DNA from: Pseudomonas sp. ANT_H4 | GTDB lineage: Bacteria; Pseudomonadota; Gammaproteobacteria; Pseudomonadales; Pseudomonadaceae | Direction: 5' to 3' | DNA: 64,000 bases | Assembly: GCF_008369295.1 (NCBI RefSeq) | Contig: NZ_VOBG01000007.1 | Coordinates: forward strand, 186,001 to 250,000 | Shown: positions 1 to 9,218 of the stretch, piece after piece | How positions within the stretch are numbered: the stretch's first letter is position 1 | How the letters are laid out: every line of letters begins with the position of its first letter | The notes under the pieces: generated by a model | The model's input: only the letters and a program-made list of their open reading frames with translations | The model's database searches: none | Told to the model about the DNA's origin: nothing | Position numbers and translations under genes: made by a program

Positions 1-2481
1 AAGCTTGCTGTGAATCCGCCGCGCATGGGTTTTCACCGTGTGCAGCGAAATGAACAATTGATCAGCAATTTCCAGGTTGGAGCTGCCCAATGCGATCAGC
101 TGCAGCACTTCCAGCTCACGATGGCTAAGGGGATTTTCGCCAGCGGCCGTCAACATTTCCTGGGGTTCGAGCCCCAATTCACTCAACAACCCCGGCTGAC
201 GCAACCGCAACTCGCGAATCGCCTGTTGCACCCGGCAACGCCCTGCCAGTTCCAGCCCCGCTTGCAGTGAGCGCACGGCCAACGGCCGATCACCCACTTG
301 CCAGGCCACTTCCCCCAATACCAGGTGCAATTCCGCTTCCAGGCAGAGCATGCCCCGTTGCCGGGCGGTGTCCAGTAAGGCGTTGAGCCGGGCCAGCGGT
401 TCGTCGGCGCGGCGCAATTTCACTTCGGCAAGCACCTGCAAATATTCCAGGCGAGGGATCAGCTCCAGGGTGGCCGGCGGTGCCTGTTTCGCCTTCGGCC
501 CGCGATAGTGACGCAGCACGCGGCTGACGGCCTCCAGGGTCAGTTCGGCGCGCCCCTGTTGCAACCAGAAATGCCCGCTGAGCAACAACAGAACCGCCCG
601 GTACACCGTGTCGGGCACCTGCCGTGTTTGCATCAGGCGCTCGGCGTCCCGCAGCTGAATAAAGGCTTGGTCGTAATCGCCCTTGTTGGCCGCCAACAAG
701 GCGAGCCCGAGAAACCCATACAGCACACGTTTGTCCTGGCTGTGCAGGCACATGCCCAGGCCCGACTCAAAGCACTCGGCGGCCACGGTATCTTGACCTT
801 GGCGCAAGGCGAGATGCCCTCGCCGCAGGGCGATTCGCCCCACCAATGGCCCGGCCTTGAGCCGCTGCCGGACCAGCATCGCCTGGACATTCTCCAGCAG
901 GCTCTGAGCCCGATACGGCGCGCCGCGCTGCTCCAGCAACTGCGCATGATCCAGCTCCAGCAAAGCCTCCAGCAACAGCGAACCATGAGCTCGCGCCAGG
1001 CACAGCGCCTCACGGTTCAGTGTCTGGGCCACGTCCAGCTCACCCCGCAGCAAGGCTTGTTGAGTCAGGCCCGACAGGCACATCAGCCGCGACGTCCAGG
1101 CGCTGTCCGGCAAATCTTGCAGGGCCTCAAGAAAATGCTCGCGGGCGCGTACGGCCTCTCCGCCCAAATGCAACAGCCAGCCCCACTGCGCCTGCCAGCG
1201 AGCCAGCAGATGACGCTGCAACGGCGCCGTGGGTTGCGGGGTGAAGCGGGCCAATTGATCAATGCATAACGCAGCCTGATCAAAGCGTCCAGCAAACAGC
1301 AACGCTGCCGTCACCAGCCCCACCAACTGCGCAGATCCCAGCATCAGTTCATCGCCATGCTGCTCATGCAGGCGCAACAGCAGCACCGCGTTTTGCTGGC
1401 GGAACAGGTCTTCAAAACTGAAATGCTGCAACAGGCTGACGGCGACTTCGTACTCCTCGGCCAACAGCGCCTGTTCGAACGCCGCTTGCCAGTCCTCTGC
1501 GAGGGTAAACCACTGACAGGCCCGTCGGTGCCAGGAGCGTTTGGCCGGCCAGGCTTCGTCCCGCAACAGTTGCGCCAGGGGCGGGAAGACCTGCAGCCAG
1601 TCCGGCGAATCCTCCCACGGCTCGATAAAGGCGCCGAGGGTCTGCAAATCGCGCAAATATTCTGCACCCTCACCAAAACCGAACAGGTGTTCACACAACC
1701 CCGGATTGAACCGTGGCAGGTGTGCCAGCACGCGCCAGGCTTCGGCCAGTTCCGCGGGCAAGGTGCTGAACAACTCGTGTTGCAGGTAGTCGAGCAAGGT
1801 TTGCGAACGGCCATGCCAAGCGCCTCTGTCCGCGTGACCATCACCCTCAAGCAGGGCGATACGCACTCCGGCGCACCAGCCGGCGCTGAATTGCAGCACC
1901 TTGTCGGCAGTCTGCCCGGCATGGGAGTGATGGCTGATCAGTTGCTGGACGTCCTCGTGATTGAAGGCCAGTTCCTCACCCCCGCACTCCCACAGGTCAT
2001 CATCAAGCAGCAGTCGCGGCCAGTTGCAGGACGGCCGCCGCCGTGCGCCCAGCCACCAGGTCAGGGCCGGGCTGCTGGCCGCCAGAGCGCGGTCGAGCAA
2101 GGCATCCAACTCAGGCGACGGCACCCGGCAAAAGTCATCGAGAAACAGCCACGCCGAGGTTTGCCAGCGGCCCAGATCCAGCAGCAGCGTGGCTTCATCG
2201 GTAAAGGCCAAGCCAAGGCTTTGCGCCAGGCGCTGGCAAAAGTCGAGGGTGTCGAGGACCACTCCATTGAGAGGCAGCCAATACACTTGGCAGCTCGAAG
2301 GCGCCTGTAGCGCGCATTCGGCGAGCAGCGCGCTCTTGCCACTGCCGGCCGGTGCACAGAGCAATTTCACCCGCGCCGCTGCCGTAAGCAAAGGCCCGGC
2401 CAGGCGTGGGCGCAACAGGTGATGGGCAGACAAGCGTGGCATGAATCCAGGACGATCCAGGCACCGGGTCATGGCAGTCAT
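1..2481 (-). CDS. MalT-family LuxR-type transcriptional regulator (C-terminus cut by window edge)
   Basis: The frame is open from an ATG at 2481 to base 1, 827 codons with no stop, so the gene runs off the left edge. A Walker A motif (APAGSGKS, about residues 43-50) marks the N-terminal STAND ATPase domain. The long Leu/Ala-rich middle looks like TPR-type helical repeats. The last 40 residues ([20 protein letters not shown]... then [14 protein letters not shown]) are most of a LuxR/GerE helix-turn-helix; only its end is missing. This is the architecture of large ATP-dependent LuxR regulators (MalT, AcoK). The inducer is unknown. It is likely to control the adjacent DUF1329/DUF1302 genes, because a similar GGGT-rich motif lies upstream of both. 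A second in-frame ATG lies at 2472. Confidence 0.9.
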   Translation of the reverse strand, partial: MTAMTRCLDRPGFMPRLSAHHLLRPRLAGPLLTAAARVKLLCAPAGSGKSALLAECALQAPSSCQVYWLPLNGVVLDTLDFCQRLAQSLGLAFTDEATLLLDLGRWQTSAWLFLDDFCRVPSPELDALLDRALAASSPALTWWLGARRRPSCNWPRLLLDDDLWECGGEELAFNHEDVQQLISHHSHAGQTADKVLQFSAGWCAGVRIALLEGDGHADRGAWHGRSQTLLDYLQHELFSTLPAELAEAWRVLAHLPRFNPGLCEHLFGFGEGAEYLRDLQTLGAFIEPWEDSPDWLQVFPPLAQLLRDEAWPAKRSWHRRACQWFTLAEDWQAAFEQALLAEEYEVAVSLLQHFSFEDLFRQQNAVLLLRLHEQHGDELMLGSAQLVGLVTAALLFAGRFDQAALCIDQLARFTPQPTAPLQRHLLARWQAQWGWLLHLGGEAVRAREHFLEALQDLPDSAWTSRLMCLSGLTQQALLRGELDVAQTLNREALCLARAHGSLLLEALLELDHAQLLEQRGAPYRAQSLLENVQAMLVRQRLKAGPLVGRIALRRGHLALRQGQDTVAAECFESGLGMCLHSQDKRVLYGFLGLALLAANKGDYDQAFIQLRDAERLMQTRQVPDTVYRAVLLLLSGHFWLQQGRAELTLEAVSRVLRHYRGPKAKQAPPATLELIPRLEYLQVLAEVKLRRADEPLARLNALLDTARQRGMLCLEAELHLVLGEVAWQVGDRPLAVRSLQAGLELAGRCRVQQAIRELRLRQPGLLSELGLEPQEMLTAAGENPLSHRELEVLQLIALGSSNLEIADQLFISLHTVKTHARRIHSKL

Positions 2482-2581
2482 TACGGCATCCCTGTTTTTT
2501 ATTATTAGGCGGCGTGCCCCTACCCTAGTCCTGTGGTCGGCGGTTGTTGAAGGAGTATTCAGCGGGCTGATTGCCGGGCAT

Positions 2582-2610
2582 AAAAAAACCGGGATTCAAA
2601 GAAGTCCCGG
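2582..2610 (-). terminator. Rho-independent terminator downstream of the DUF1329 gene
   Basis: On the minus strand the stem CCGGGA (2610-2605) pairs with TCCCGG (2594-2589) across a 10-nt loop and is followed by a run of seven T. It lies about 65 bp past the DUF1329 stop and ends the DUF1302-DUF1329 transcript. Confidence 0.8.
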
Positions 2611-2622
2611 CACGACGTCTAA

Positions 2623-2652
2623 AGGTGGGACCCGACAAGCCCGGCTCCCACA
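2623..2652. repeat. REP-like short palindrome
   Basis: GTGGGA (2625-2630) and TCCCAC (2646-2651) are inverted arms around a CCC-GACAAG-CCC-like core. This form is common in intergenic repeats of fluorescent pseudomonads. It sits between the DUF1329 stop and its terminator. Confidence 0.5.
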
Positions 2653-2676
2653 TTTCGATTGCATTTCAACTAAATA

Positions 2677-4044
2677 TTAGCGAACACCTGAGGCGCGCAA
2701 CGCCGCCGGGGTGTAGTCCGCCGCCTTGGCCGCAAAGCCGAACACGAAGCTGCTTTTCTCCTCATTTTTCATCCCCAGGGCGATGTAGCGGCCGGCGATG
2801 ATGTCGTACAGGGTCTCGACGGTGTAGGCCGGCACCTGGTGGTCGTAGTAGAACTGCGCATGGCCTTCGGCAACGCGCCACAGTTGGCCACGACCGTCAT
2901 AGTGATCCACCAGCGCGACCTGCCAGCTGTCTTCGTCGATGTACATGTGGCGCTTGGCATAGATGTGCCGCTCGCTCGGCTTGACGGTGCCAACCACTTC
3001 CCAGACCCGGTGCAGCTCGTAGCGGGTCAGGTCCTGGTTGATGTGCCCGGCCTGGATGATGTCGTCGTACTTGAGGGACGGCGAGTCGAGCTTGTAGCTG
3101 TTGTAGGGGATGTACACCTCCTTCTTGCCCACCAGCTTCCAGTCATAGCGGTCTGGCGCGCCGGAGAACATATCGAAGTTGTCGGTGGTGCGCAGGCCAT
3201 CGGAAGCAGTACCCGGCCCGTCGTAGGACACTTGCGGCGCACGACGCACCCGACGCTGGCCGGCGTTGTAGATCCAGGCCAGACGCGGCTCCTTCACCTG
3301 GTCGAGGGTTTCATGCACCAGCAGCACGTTGCCCGCCAGGCGCGCGGGTGCCGTGACCGACTGCTTGAAGAAACTCAACACGTTGGCGCCCTTGACCGGG
3401 TCCATGTCCGGGATCAACTGCGGCACCGCCACTTCTTCTTCGAAGCGGATCGCCGTGTAGCTGCCGTTAGTCTGCGGCGTGGCCTGGGTGATGATGCGTT
3501 TGAGGTTGCCGCCGTGGTAACGGGTGATGTGGTTCCACAGCACCTCAACGCCGGTCTTGGGAATCGGGAAGGCGTAGTAGCGATTGCCGGTGAAGTTCTC
3601 CAGGCCATTGCCGTCGTTGATCGACTTGACGTTCAGCGCGCTGCGCTTGATCGACTCGTAGATGTCCGCTGGCAGGTTGACCGTACGGTGGGTCGGGTAG
3701 ACCGGAATTTTGTAGGTTTGCGGGTAGCGTTTGAACATCGCTACCTGTCCCTCGGACAACTTGTCCTTGTACTTGTCGACGGTGGCCGCGGTAATCACGA
3801 ACAGGGGTTTTTCACTGGCGAACGGGTCCGCCAGGAAGCCTTTGCTGTCCACCGCGCCGGCGTTTTTCGGGATACCGCCGGTCCAGGCCGGAATCGATCC
3901 ATCGGCGTTACCAGCCTTCTCGGCACCCACCGGGGTCAGGGTGGTGCCCAACTTGGCCGCTTCTTCCGGCGACACTGCCGCCATCACGTTGGCCGCCAAC
4001 AGGCTCAGCGCCAACACGCCGCACTGCAAAATCGTCTTACGCAT
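2677..4044 (-). CDS. DUF1329 (LolA/LolB-like fold) periplasmic protein
   Basis: The 455-residue product starts with a Sec signal peptide (MRKTILQCGVLALSLLAANVMA) and then carries the DUF1329 pattern (EEAAKLGTTLTPVGAEKAG, SIPAWTGGIP). Proteins of this family are exported and are predicted to resemble LolA/LolB-type lipid-binding beta folds. They are nearly always encoded beside DUF1302 proteins, as here (25 bp upstream, same strand). The pairing suggests a role in moving a hydrophobic substrate across the envelope, but no biochemical function can be read from the sequence. AAGGA stands about 9 nt before the ATG at 4044. Confidence 0.9.
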   Translation of the reverse strand: MRKTILQCGVLALSLLAANVMAAVSPEEAAKLGTTLTPVGAEKAGNADGSIPAWTGGIPKNAGAVDSKGFLADPFASEKPLFVITAATVDKYKDKLSEGQVAMFKRYPQTYKIPVYPTHRTVNLPADIYESIKRSALNVKSINDGNGLENFTGNRYYAFPIPKTGVEVLWNHITRYHGGNLKRIITQATPQTNGSYTAIRFEEEVAVPQLIPDMDPVKGANVLSFFKQSVTAPARLAGNVLLVHETLDQVKEPRLAWIYNAGQRRVRRAPQVSYDGPGTASDGLRTTDNFDMFSGAPDRYDWKLVGKKEVYIPYNSYKLDSPSLKYDDIIQAGHINQDLTRYELHRVWEVVGTVKPSERHIYAKRHMYIDEDSWQVALVDHYDGRGQLWRVAEGHAQFYYDHQVPAYTVETLYDIIAGRYIALGMKNEEKSSFVFGFAAKAADYTPAALRASGVR

Positions 4045-4068
4045 GGTTGTTGTCCTTCTTATTGCGAA

Positions 4069-5859
4069 TCAGAAGTTCACGCCGAAGCTCAGCGCGAGGA
4101 AGTCGCGGTCAGTCAGGGTGTTGTAGTCACCGCCAAAAAAATCGGTGTAGCTCAGGTTCGCGGTGTAGGTGTTGCGGTAGTCCGCATCGACACCGACGCT
4201 GATAGCCTTGGAGCCCTCGTTGAACAGGCCGTTGGGGCCGTAACCCTTGACGTCGTGGGACCAGGACAAGTTGGGCTTGAAGTTGATCCCGGCGATCACG
4301 TTGTTGTACTCAAGGATTGCCCGGGCGCGATAACCCCAGGAGGTGGAGGTGACAAAACCGTCGGTATCGCCGCCAAAACCATATTGGCCATACACCGAAT
4401 CGCGGCCATAACGCAGTTTGGTTTTCGACTCCAGCCCGCCGACCCGCACGATGGCCGCTTCGCCGACCAAAGTCAGGCGTTCAGCGCCCAGGATCTGGTC
4501 GAAGAACTGGGTCATGGAGGTCTGGAACTGGGTGACTTCCTTGCGCCGGTAGCCGGTATTGTCCGAGCCAAATGAGCTCTGGATCGGTGACGCGGCGCCA
4601 CCGACAATCGGATTGACCAGGGCCAGGGTCAGGTCCGTGGTGTTGAGTTGCACCGGTGCATTGGGGCGGTAGCTGATTTCCCCGGTCCAGGCCGTACCGG
4701 TGGGCAAGGTGGTGGCGAAACTCGCGCCGTACAGGCGGATGTCTTCCGGGTAATCAAGATAATACTGGCCACGCCCGAGCATGGTGCTTTGGGCCAGGCC
4801 GAAGCCGGTGCCAGGGGCGATGGCGTTGGCGGTGTCGCGGATGCGATTGATCGTCGCCAGGTTGGTGTTGGCAGTAAGGGTGCCAACGGTTGGCGTACGG
4901 CTGTGGTAGTTCATGAAGTACAGGCCGTACTCAGTGTCGTCCCCCAACCAGCGCAGAGCTGCGCCGAACTGCCCGGAGTCCCGCGCATCACGGTCGCCGG
5001 CACGATGGACAACCACACCCTCATTGGTCACATCAAAGCCCTGGCCGAACGCCGCGGCCACCGGTTGCAGCGGCCGGATCGCCGGGCTACCGACGGTGTA
5101 GTTGTTGGTGCAGCCGTCGGCCGCCACGTCACCACCAAAGAAGGTGCCGCAGTTATCCAGCACCGTCTGGTCCCACTCCAACTGGTAGAAACCTTCCACC
5201 GTCAGTTGGTTGGTCAGGCCCTGGGAGGCGAACAACATGTTCACCGGAATCAGCCCTTCCTTGATCTCGGCGCCAGGCCGGCGGAAGGCCGATACGTCGA
5301 TAGGGTTGATGCTGTTGATGGAGTTGCCGATGAAGGTACTTTCACCCCAACTGACCACCTGCTTGCCGGCGCGCACGGTGCCTGGCAGATCGCCCAGGGA
5401 ATAGTTGTGGTAGACGAAGGCATCGAGGATCTGCGCACCGCTGGATTTGGCGCCTTCCTTGCGATTGTGGTCGCTGATCTGTTTGAACTCGCGGTCTTCG
5501 TCCTTGAGCTCGAAGTCGTACCAGTACTTGCCACGCACAAACACGCCGGTGTCGCCGTACTTGAGCTCCAGGTCGTGCAGGCCCTTGAAGATCTTGGAGA
5601 AGGTTTCGCCCTTCTTGAAGTTCTGCCGACCGTCATCCCCGGTCGACGCCTGGCCACTGCCGCCATTGGGAATACCGATCAGTTTGCTGTCGGCATCGCG
5701 CATGCCCCAACTGGCGCCTACCGAGAGTGAGGAGTCGAATTGCCCTTCGATCTCCCCGATGTTGAACGAAACAGCCTGCGCCTGCGCGCAGCATCCCAAA
5801 GCAACCGCAGCAGCCAGCGCCTGTGGCCTGAAGATGGCGCGCATTGTTGTTCTTGTCAT
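4069..5859 (-). CDS. DUF1302 outer-membrane protein
   Basis: The 596-residue product has a signal peptide ending at AQAQA (about residue 30). Mature repeats of alternating hydrophobic and aromatic strands, with a final LSFGVNF, are typical of an outer-membrane beta-barrel ending in phenylalanine. The N-terminal block (FNIGEIEGQFDSSLSVGASW) is the DUF1302 signature. In Pseudomonas these proteins pair with DUF1329 and often with lipid or steroid catabolism genes; here an HSD17B4-like SDR lies upstream. The substrate is unknown. GGGGAAG lies 5 nt before the ATG. The 484-bp gap upstream holds candidate regulatory repeats. Confidence 0.88.
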   Translation of the reverse strand: MTRTTMRAIFRPQALAAAVALGCCAQAQAVSFNIGEIEGQFDSSLSVGASWGMRDADSKLIGIPNGGSGQASTGDDGRQNFKKGETFSKIFKGLHDLELKYGDTGVFVRGKYWYDFELKDEDREFKQISDHNRKEGAKSSGAQILDAFVYHNYSLGDLPGTVRAGKQVVSWGESTFIGNSINSINPIDVSAFRRPGAEIKEGLIPVNMLFASQGLTNQLTVEGFYQLEWDQTVLDNCGTFFGGDVAADGCTNNYTVGSPAIRPLQPVAAAFGQGFDVTNEGVVVHRAGDRDARDSGQFGAALRWLGDDTEYGLYFMNYHSRTPTVGTLTANTNLATINRIRDTANAIAPGTGFGLAQSTMLGRGQYYLDYPEDIRLYGASFATTLPTGTAWTGEISYRPNAPVQLNTTDLTLALVNPIVGGAASPIQSSFGSDNTGYRRKEVTQFQTSMTQFFDQILGAERLTLVGEAAIVRVGGLESKTKLRYGRDSVYGQYGFGGDTDGFVTSTSWGYRARAILEYNNVIAGINFKPNLSWSHDVKGYGPNGLFNEGSKAISVGVDADYRNTYTANLSYTDFFGGDYNTLTDRDFLALSFGVNF

Positions 5860-5884
5860 GCGTCTTCCCCGGTGGTGTAACAGA

Positions 5885-5905
5885 AGGCCCCACCCTACTG
5901 CCCAA
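5885..5905 (-). promoter_or_regulatory. GGGT-rich motif upstream of DUF1302, also found upstream of the LuxR gene
   Basis: On the minus strand GCAGTAGGGTGGGGCC lies about 30-40 bp before the DUF1302 start. A close relative, GACTAGGGTAGGGGC, lies at about 2512-2530, 30-50 bp before the LuxR-type gene. Shared sequence and spacing suggest a common site. The role is inferred. Confidence 0.35.
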
Positions 5906-6043
5906 CATCAGGAGCGATAAGCGCACCAAGGAGGTATTCGCGTTGTCGCTCGAAAGGATTAATTGGCGCTCTGGGTTGGGTCTTAGCGGGGATATGGACG
6001 GGATGGATGAAGCGCTATCAAGAGGATGGATGAGTATTAAGAC

Positions 6044-6068
6044 GACTGTTACTGAATTGGTAACAGTC
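6044..6068. promoter_or_regulatory. Perfect 9-bp inverted repeat, operator-like
   Basis: GACTGTTAC (6044-6052), a 7-bp spacer and GTAACAGTC (6060-6068). The half-site CTGTTAC recurs at 6095-6101 and 6196-6202, always in the same orientation. The 484-bp gap 5860-6343 contains no convincing gene. The cluster may be an operator array for the DUF1302 operon, or part of a structured transcript that ends at the terminator at 6253-6280. Confidence 0.5.
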
Positions 6069-6252
6069 CTTGTCCTGAATCAGTGTTTTTCATTCTGTTA
6101 CAAGGGACTATTCTTGCTGGACTTTCAGGGTAAACAACCCGCTTCCCAAATGGGGAGAAAAGCCAGAATCCAACAGATTGACCTCTACTTTCAGTCTGTT
6201 ACCCGTGTTTACTGACGTTGATTTGTTGCTCCTTGATCCAACGTCTTACTTC

Positions 6253-6280
6253 GGCCGCTGCCTTTGCAGCGGCCTTTTTT
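6253..6280 (+). terminator. Strong Rho-independent terminator with no obvious upstream gene
   Basis: GGCCGCTGC (6253-6261), a short loop and GCAGCGGCC (6266-6274), then six T. It points along the plus strand, where no protein gene lies upstream, so an untranslated transcript from the 5.9-6.25 kb region is a possibility. It does not read as a terminator for the SDR on the other strand, because no T-run lies on that side. Confidence 0.75.
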
Positions 6281-6343
6281 ATGCATGAAATAAAACGGGG
6301 CACTGTAGGCGCCCCGCTGGATTAAATGTTTTTCATGTAACGA

Positions 6344-7255
6344 TCACAGGGCGTACTTCTGCAGGTTCGCCATCATCTCCTTCAACGCCTCTATAGTGTC
6401 CCTGGGATGGGCCGCGCCTTCGAAGTCGCAAATTTGCTGCCAATGGGCCGCCACATCGTCCGGGGAAAAACCAGCCTCGGGATCGAATCCCATGCCCAGG
6501 CTGCGCTCCCAACGGGTTTTGCCAATCCAGCCGCCCCCCACCTCAAACAGCCCGGAGGTTTCCTGACAGGCCTCGCTGCCCAGGTACACCACCAACGGGC
6601 TGACCAGCTCCGGCTTGAGACGCTCGAAGACTTGCGGCGGGATCAAGCCTTCGGTCATGCGCGTGCCGCCGGTCGGCGCGATGGCATTGACCAGGATGTT
6701 GTTCTTGCGCCCTTCCAGGGCCAGGGTGCGGGTCAGGCCGTACAAGCCGAGCTTGGCCATGCCGTAGTTGGATTGGCCAAAGTTGCCGTAGATCCCGGAG
6801 GTCGACGCGGTGAAGATCACCCGACCATAACCTTGCTCGCGCATATGGGGCCAAGCAGCGCGGGTGACTTTGTAGGCACCTTCGACATGCACCCGGTAAA
6901 CCAGGTCCCAGTCGCTGTCGTCCATTTTATGGAAGGTCTTGTCTCGCAAGATCCCGGCGTTGTTCACCACCACATCGACACGACCAAAAACGTCGAGAGC
7001 GTTCTGCACGATCTTGTCGCCATCGGTGACCGAGTCGTGGTTGGCTTCGGCAATCCCGCCAGCCTCGCGAATCTCGGCCACCACACGGTCTGCCGCCGAA
7101 GCATTGGCGCCTTCGCCCTGGGCCGAGCCGCCCAGATCGTTGACCAGAACCTTGGCCCCGTGCTTGGCGAATAACAGCGCATGGGCCCGGCCCAACCCGC
7201 CGCCGGCACCAGTGACGATCACAACCTTATCTTGCAAATGCACAGGCTCACTCAT
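6344..7255 (-). CDS. Short-chain dehydrogenase of the HSD17B4 (multifunctional enzyme) type
   Basis: A 303-residue NAD(P)-dependent oxidoreductase. The cofactor loop TGAGGGLG is at residues 15-22, followed by NNAG, and the active site has Ser in FTAST and the YGMAK Tyr/Lys pair. The stretch ILRDKTF and the long insert with LGGSAQGEG match SDRs of the peroxisomal multifunctional enzyme type, which oxidise 3-hydroxyacyl-CoA or 17-beta-hydroxysteroids. The ATG at 7255 is chosen over one six codons upstream because GGAG lies 8 nt before it. It is probably transcribed alone. A link with the DUF1302/DUF1329 lipid-type pair is inferred from position only. Confidence 0.85.
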   Translation of the reverse strand: MSEPVHLQDKVVIVTGAGGGLGRAHALLFAKHGAKVLVNDLGGSAQGEGANASAADRVVAEIREAGGIAEANHDSVTDGDKIVQNALDVFGRVDVVVNNAGILRDKTFHKMDDSDWDLVYRVHVEGAYKVTRAAWPHMREQGYGRVIFTASTSGIYGNFGQSNYGMAKLGLYGLTRTLALEGRKNNILVNAIAPTGGTRMTEGLIPPQVFERLKPELVSPLVVYLGSEACQETSGLFEVGGGWIGKTRWERSLGMGFDPEAGFSPDDVAAHWQQICDFEGAAHPRDTIEALKEMMANLQKYAL

Positions 7256-7368
7256 ACAGAACTCCAGCGGCAATAGTGGACGATGGGTGGAGTGTCAGGC
7301 ACCGGGCTTCTGGTCACAATAAATACGGCTAAGGCTGAATGGTGCGCAATAAGGCTGGGGGATGATTG

Positions 7369-8271
7369 TCAGGAATAGGCCACCCGAGGCGGCGCTTGCG
7401 CAATACGCTCGCGAAACGACAGGTAATGCTTGAGCACCTGAACTGGTGCTTCGATCTGCGGGTAGTGACCGATGTTGGCCAGCAACACTGCATCGGCCTG
7501 CGGCACCAGCTCACGATAGCGTTCGACCATGTGGGCGCCGGAAATAGGGTCCACTTCACCATCAATGACCCGCAACGGCACCTCGCCACGCTGCATGGCC
7601 GCCACCCAGCGTTCGCGCTGCTGGCGTCGCTGGGGGATGTAGGCGATCAGTTTGTGCAGGATGCGCGGGCCGTAGTGGCTTTCGATCAGACTCCAGAAAT
7701 CGTCCAGGGCACTTTCGCTGGGACGGGTGTCAGAGCCGAATATCTGCATGAAACTATTGGCCAGGGCGTTGCGGCCAAAGGCACGACCGATCATCCAGCC
7801 CAAGGGGCTGAGCAGCAGTTTCTGCACCAAGGCCGGGCGATGGGTCTCAGGGAACAACCCTCCGTTAAGAAACACACAACTGGCCATCTGCAAGCGCCCC
7901 TCGTAATGCCGGGCAAGCAGCTCCTGGGCGACGCTATCGCCGTAGTCATGGGCCATTACGTGGACAGGCTGCGGCACCCGAAGATGTTCCAGCAGCGCCT
8001 GCTGCAAATCAGCCTGTTCCAACAGGCAATAGGTGTGGTCCAGGGGCTTGGCCGAATCGCCGAAGCCCAGCATGTCGCAGGCGATCACCAGATTGCGCTG
8101 GGCCAGGGGCTGCCAGAGGTAGTGCCAATCCCAACTGGCCGTGGGGAAGCCATGGATCAGTAGCAACGGCTCGCCCTGCCCGGCCACCCAGTAACGAATG
8201 GTCTGGCCGCGAAAGACAAAGCTCTGCCCACGCTTGCGCCAGGCACTCAGAGGAATCTCGGCCAGTGGCAT
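7369..8271 (-). CDS. Alpha/beta hydrolase related to MEST/PEG1
   Basis: A 300-residue hydrolase with oxyanion motif LLIHGFPTASWDW, the elbow HDYGDSVAQELL and a C-terminal IGHYPQIEAP supplying the catalytic His. The elbow carries Asp rather than Ser as the likely nucleophile, as in haloalkane dehalogenases and epoxide hydrolases. Together with NGGLFPETHRP and TRPSES it closely resembles the animal imprinted-gene product MEST, whose substrate is unknown. The start codon overlaps the stop of the upstream aldolase gene by one base (TGATG), so the two are translationally coupled. Membrane association or substrate cannot be read here. Confidence 0.85.
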   Translation of the reverse strand: MPLAEIPLSAWRKRGQSFVFRGQTIRYWVAGQGEPLLLIHGFPTASWDWHYLWQPLAQRNLVIACDMLGFGDSAKPLDHTYCLLEQADLQQALLEHLRVPQPVHVMAHDYGDSVAQELLARHYEGRLQMASCVFLNGGLFPETHRPALVQKLLLSPLGWMIGRAFGRNALANSFMQIFGSDTRPSESALDDFWSLIESHYGPRILHKLIAYIPQRRQQRERWVAAMQRGEVPLRVIDGEVDPISGAHMVERYRELVPQADAVLLANIGHYPQIEAPVQVLKHYLSFRERIAQAPPRVAYS

Positions 8272-9053
8272 CAGAGTTTGTATCCAGGGTCTTGTTTGTC
8301 CAGTTTGCGCAGCAGCGCCGGCCAGGCCAGCGTGCCACCCATGCCTTGGGCACTCTTGGTGACCCCGGCGATCATCGCCTTGGCGCCGGCAAGAACCTGC
8401 GGCTCGATGGCGATCAACTCGGCGCCTCCGTTCTGCGCCAGCACCTGGATGTCGCAGGCACGCTGGAAGGTGAACATCATCAGGAACGTATCAGCGATGG
8501 TACCGCCGCAGGTCAGCAGGCCATGGTTGTGCAGCATCAGGAAGTTGTTCTCTGCGAGGTCGGCCTGCAAGCGAGCCTTTTCCTCGTGGTTCAGCGCCAC
8601 GCCTTCATAAGCGTGATAGGCCAGGCTGGACAGTACGAACAACGACTGTTGGCTGATGGGCAGCACGCCTTGCTTTTGGGCGGACACGGCAACACCGGCA
8701 GCGGTGTGGGTATGCAGCACGCAGACCACGTCATGCCGCACTTGGTGTACCGCACTGTGAATGGTGTAGCCCGCCGGATTGATCTCGTAGGGGCTGTCCA
8801 TCCGCTTGTTGCCGGCCTGATCGACCTTGACCAGGCTCGATGCGGTGATCTCGTGAAACATCAGCCCGAACGGGTTGATGAGGAAGTCTTCGGTGCCCGG
8901 CACTTTGGCCGAGATATGGGTGAAAATCAGGTCATCCCAGCCATGCATGGCCACCAGGCGATAACAGGCTGCCAGGTCGATACGGGTCTGCCATTCGGCG
9001 GCGCTGACCTGATCTTTTACACTCTGTGTCGATTGAACGGGGGCTAGGCTCAC
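8271..9053 (-). CDS. Class II aldolase/adducin family protein
   Basis: A 260-residue protein with the class II aldolase/adducin fold. Two histidine pairs, HTH at 114-116 (VLHTHTAAG) and HNH at 175-177 (LHNHGLLT), form the usual metal site, and the N-terminal WDDLIFTHISAK block binds the phosphate in the true aldolases. Homologues include fuculose-phosphate aldolase and ribulose-phosphate epimerase, but many members have unknown substrates. The start is a GTG at 9053 with GAGG about 8 nt upstream. It forms a two-gene operon with the MEST-like hydrolase. Confidence 0.85.
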   Translation of the reverse strand: MSLAPVQSTQSVKDQVSAAEWQTRIDLAACYRLVAMHGWDDLIFTHISAKVPGTEDFLINPFGLMFHEITASSLVKVDQAGNKRMDSPYEINPAGYTIHSAVHQVRHDVVCVLHTHTAAGVAVSAQKQGVLPISQQSLFVLSSLAYHAYEGVALNHEEKARLQADLAENNFLMLHNHGLLTCGGTIADTFLMMFTFQRACDIQVLAQNGGAELIAIEPQVLAGAKAMIAGVTKSAQGMGGTLAWPALLRKLDKQDPGYKL

Positions 9054-9218
9054 GGCAATGACCTCGATGGTGTGGTTTTCTTATTGTTTTCTAGGCGAAG
9101 GGCTTTCGGGTGAAAGGCCAGTCTAGTCAGAGGTCACGGTTGCGGTAGTTGCATTGGCAGCCAGCTTGATGACCGAGCGAGTCAGCCATCAGGATAGTTC
9201 GATTTTGTTCAATGCGTG

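Noticed and set aside
508..2310. Plus-strand open frames opposite the LuxR-type regulator
   Set aside because: The minus strand is open without a stop for 827 codons with Walker A and a LuxR HTH, so the plus frames are shadows.
2839..4575. Long plus-strand open frame (578 codons) opposite DUF1329/DUF1302
   Set aside because: It is antisense to two genes with signal peptides and family motifs. The translation has no recognisable domain and reflects high GC at third positions.
5844..6215. 123-codon plus-strand frame in the gap upstream of DUF1302
   Set aside because: It begins inside the DUF1302 signal peptide region, has no ribosome site or family resemblance, and crosses the inverted repeats.
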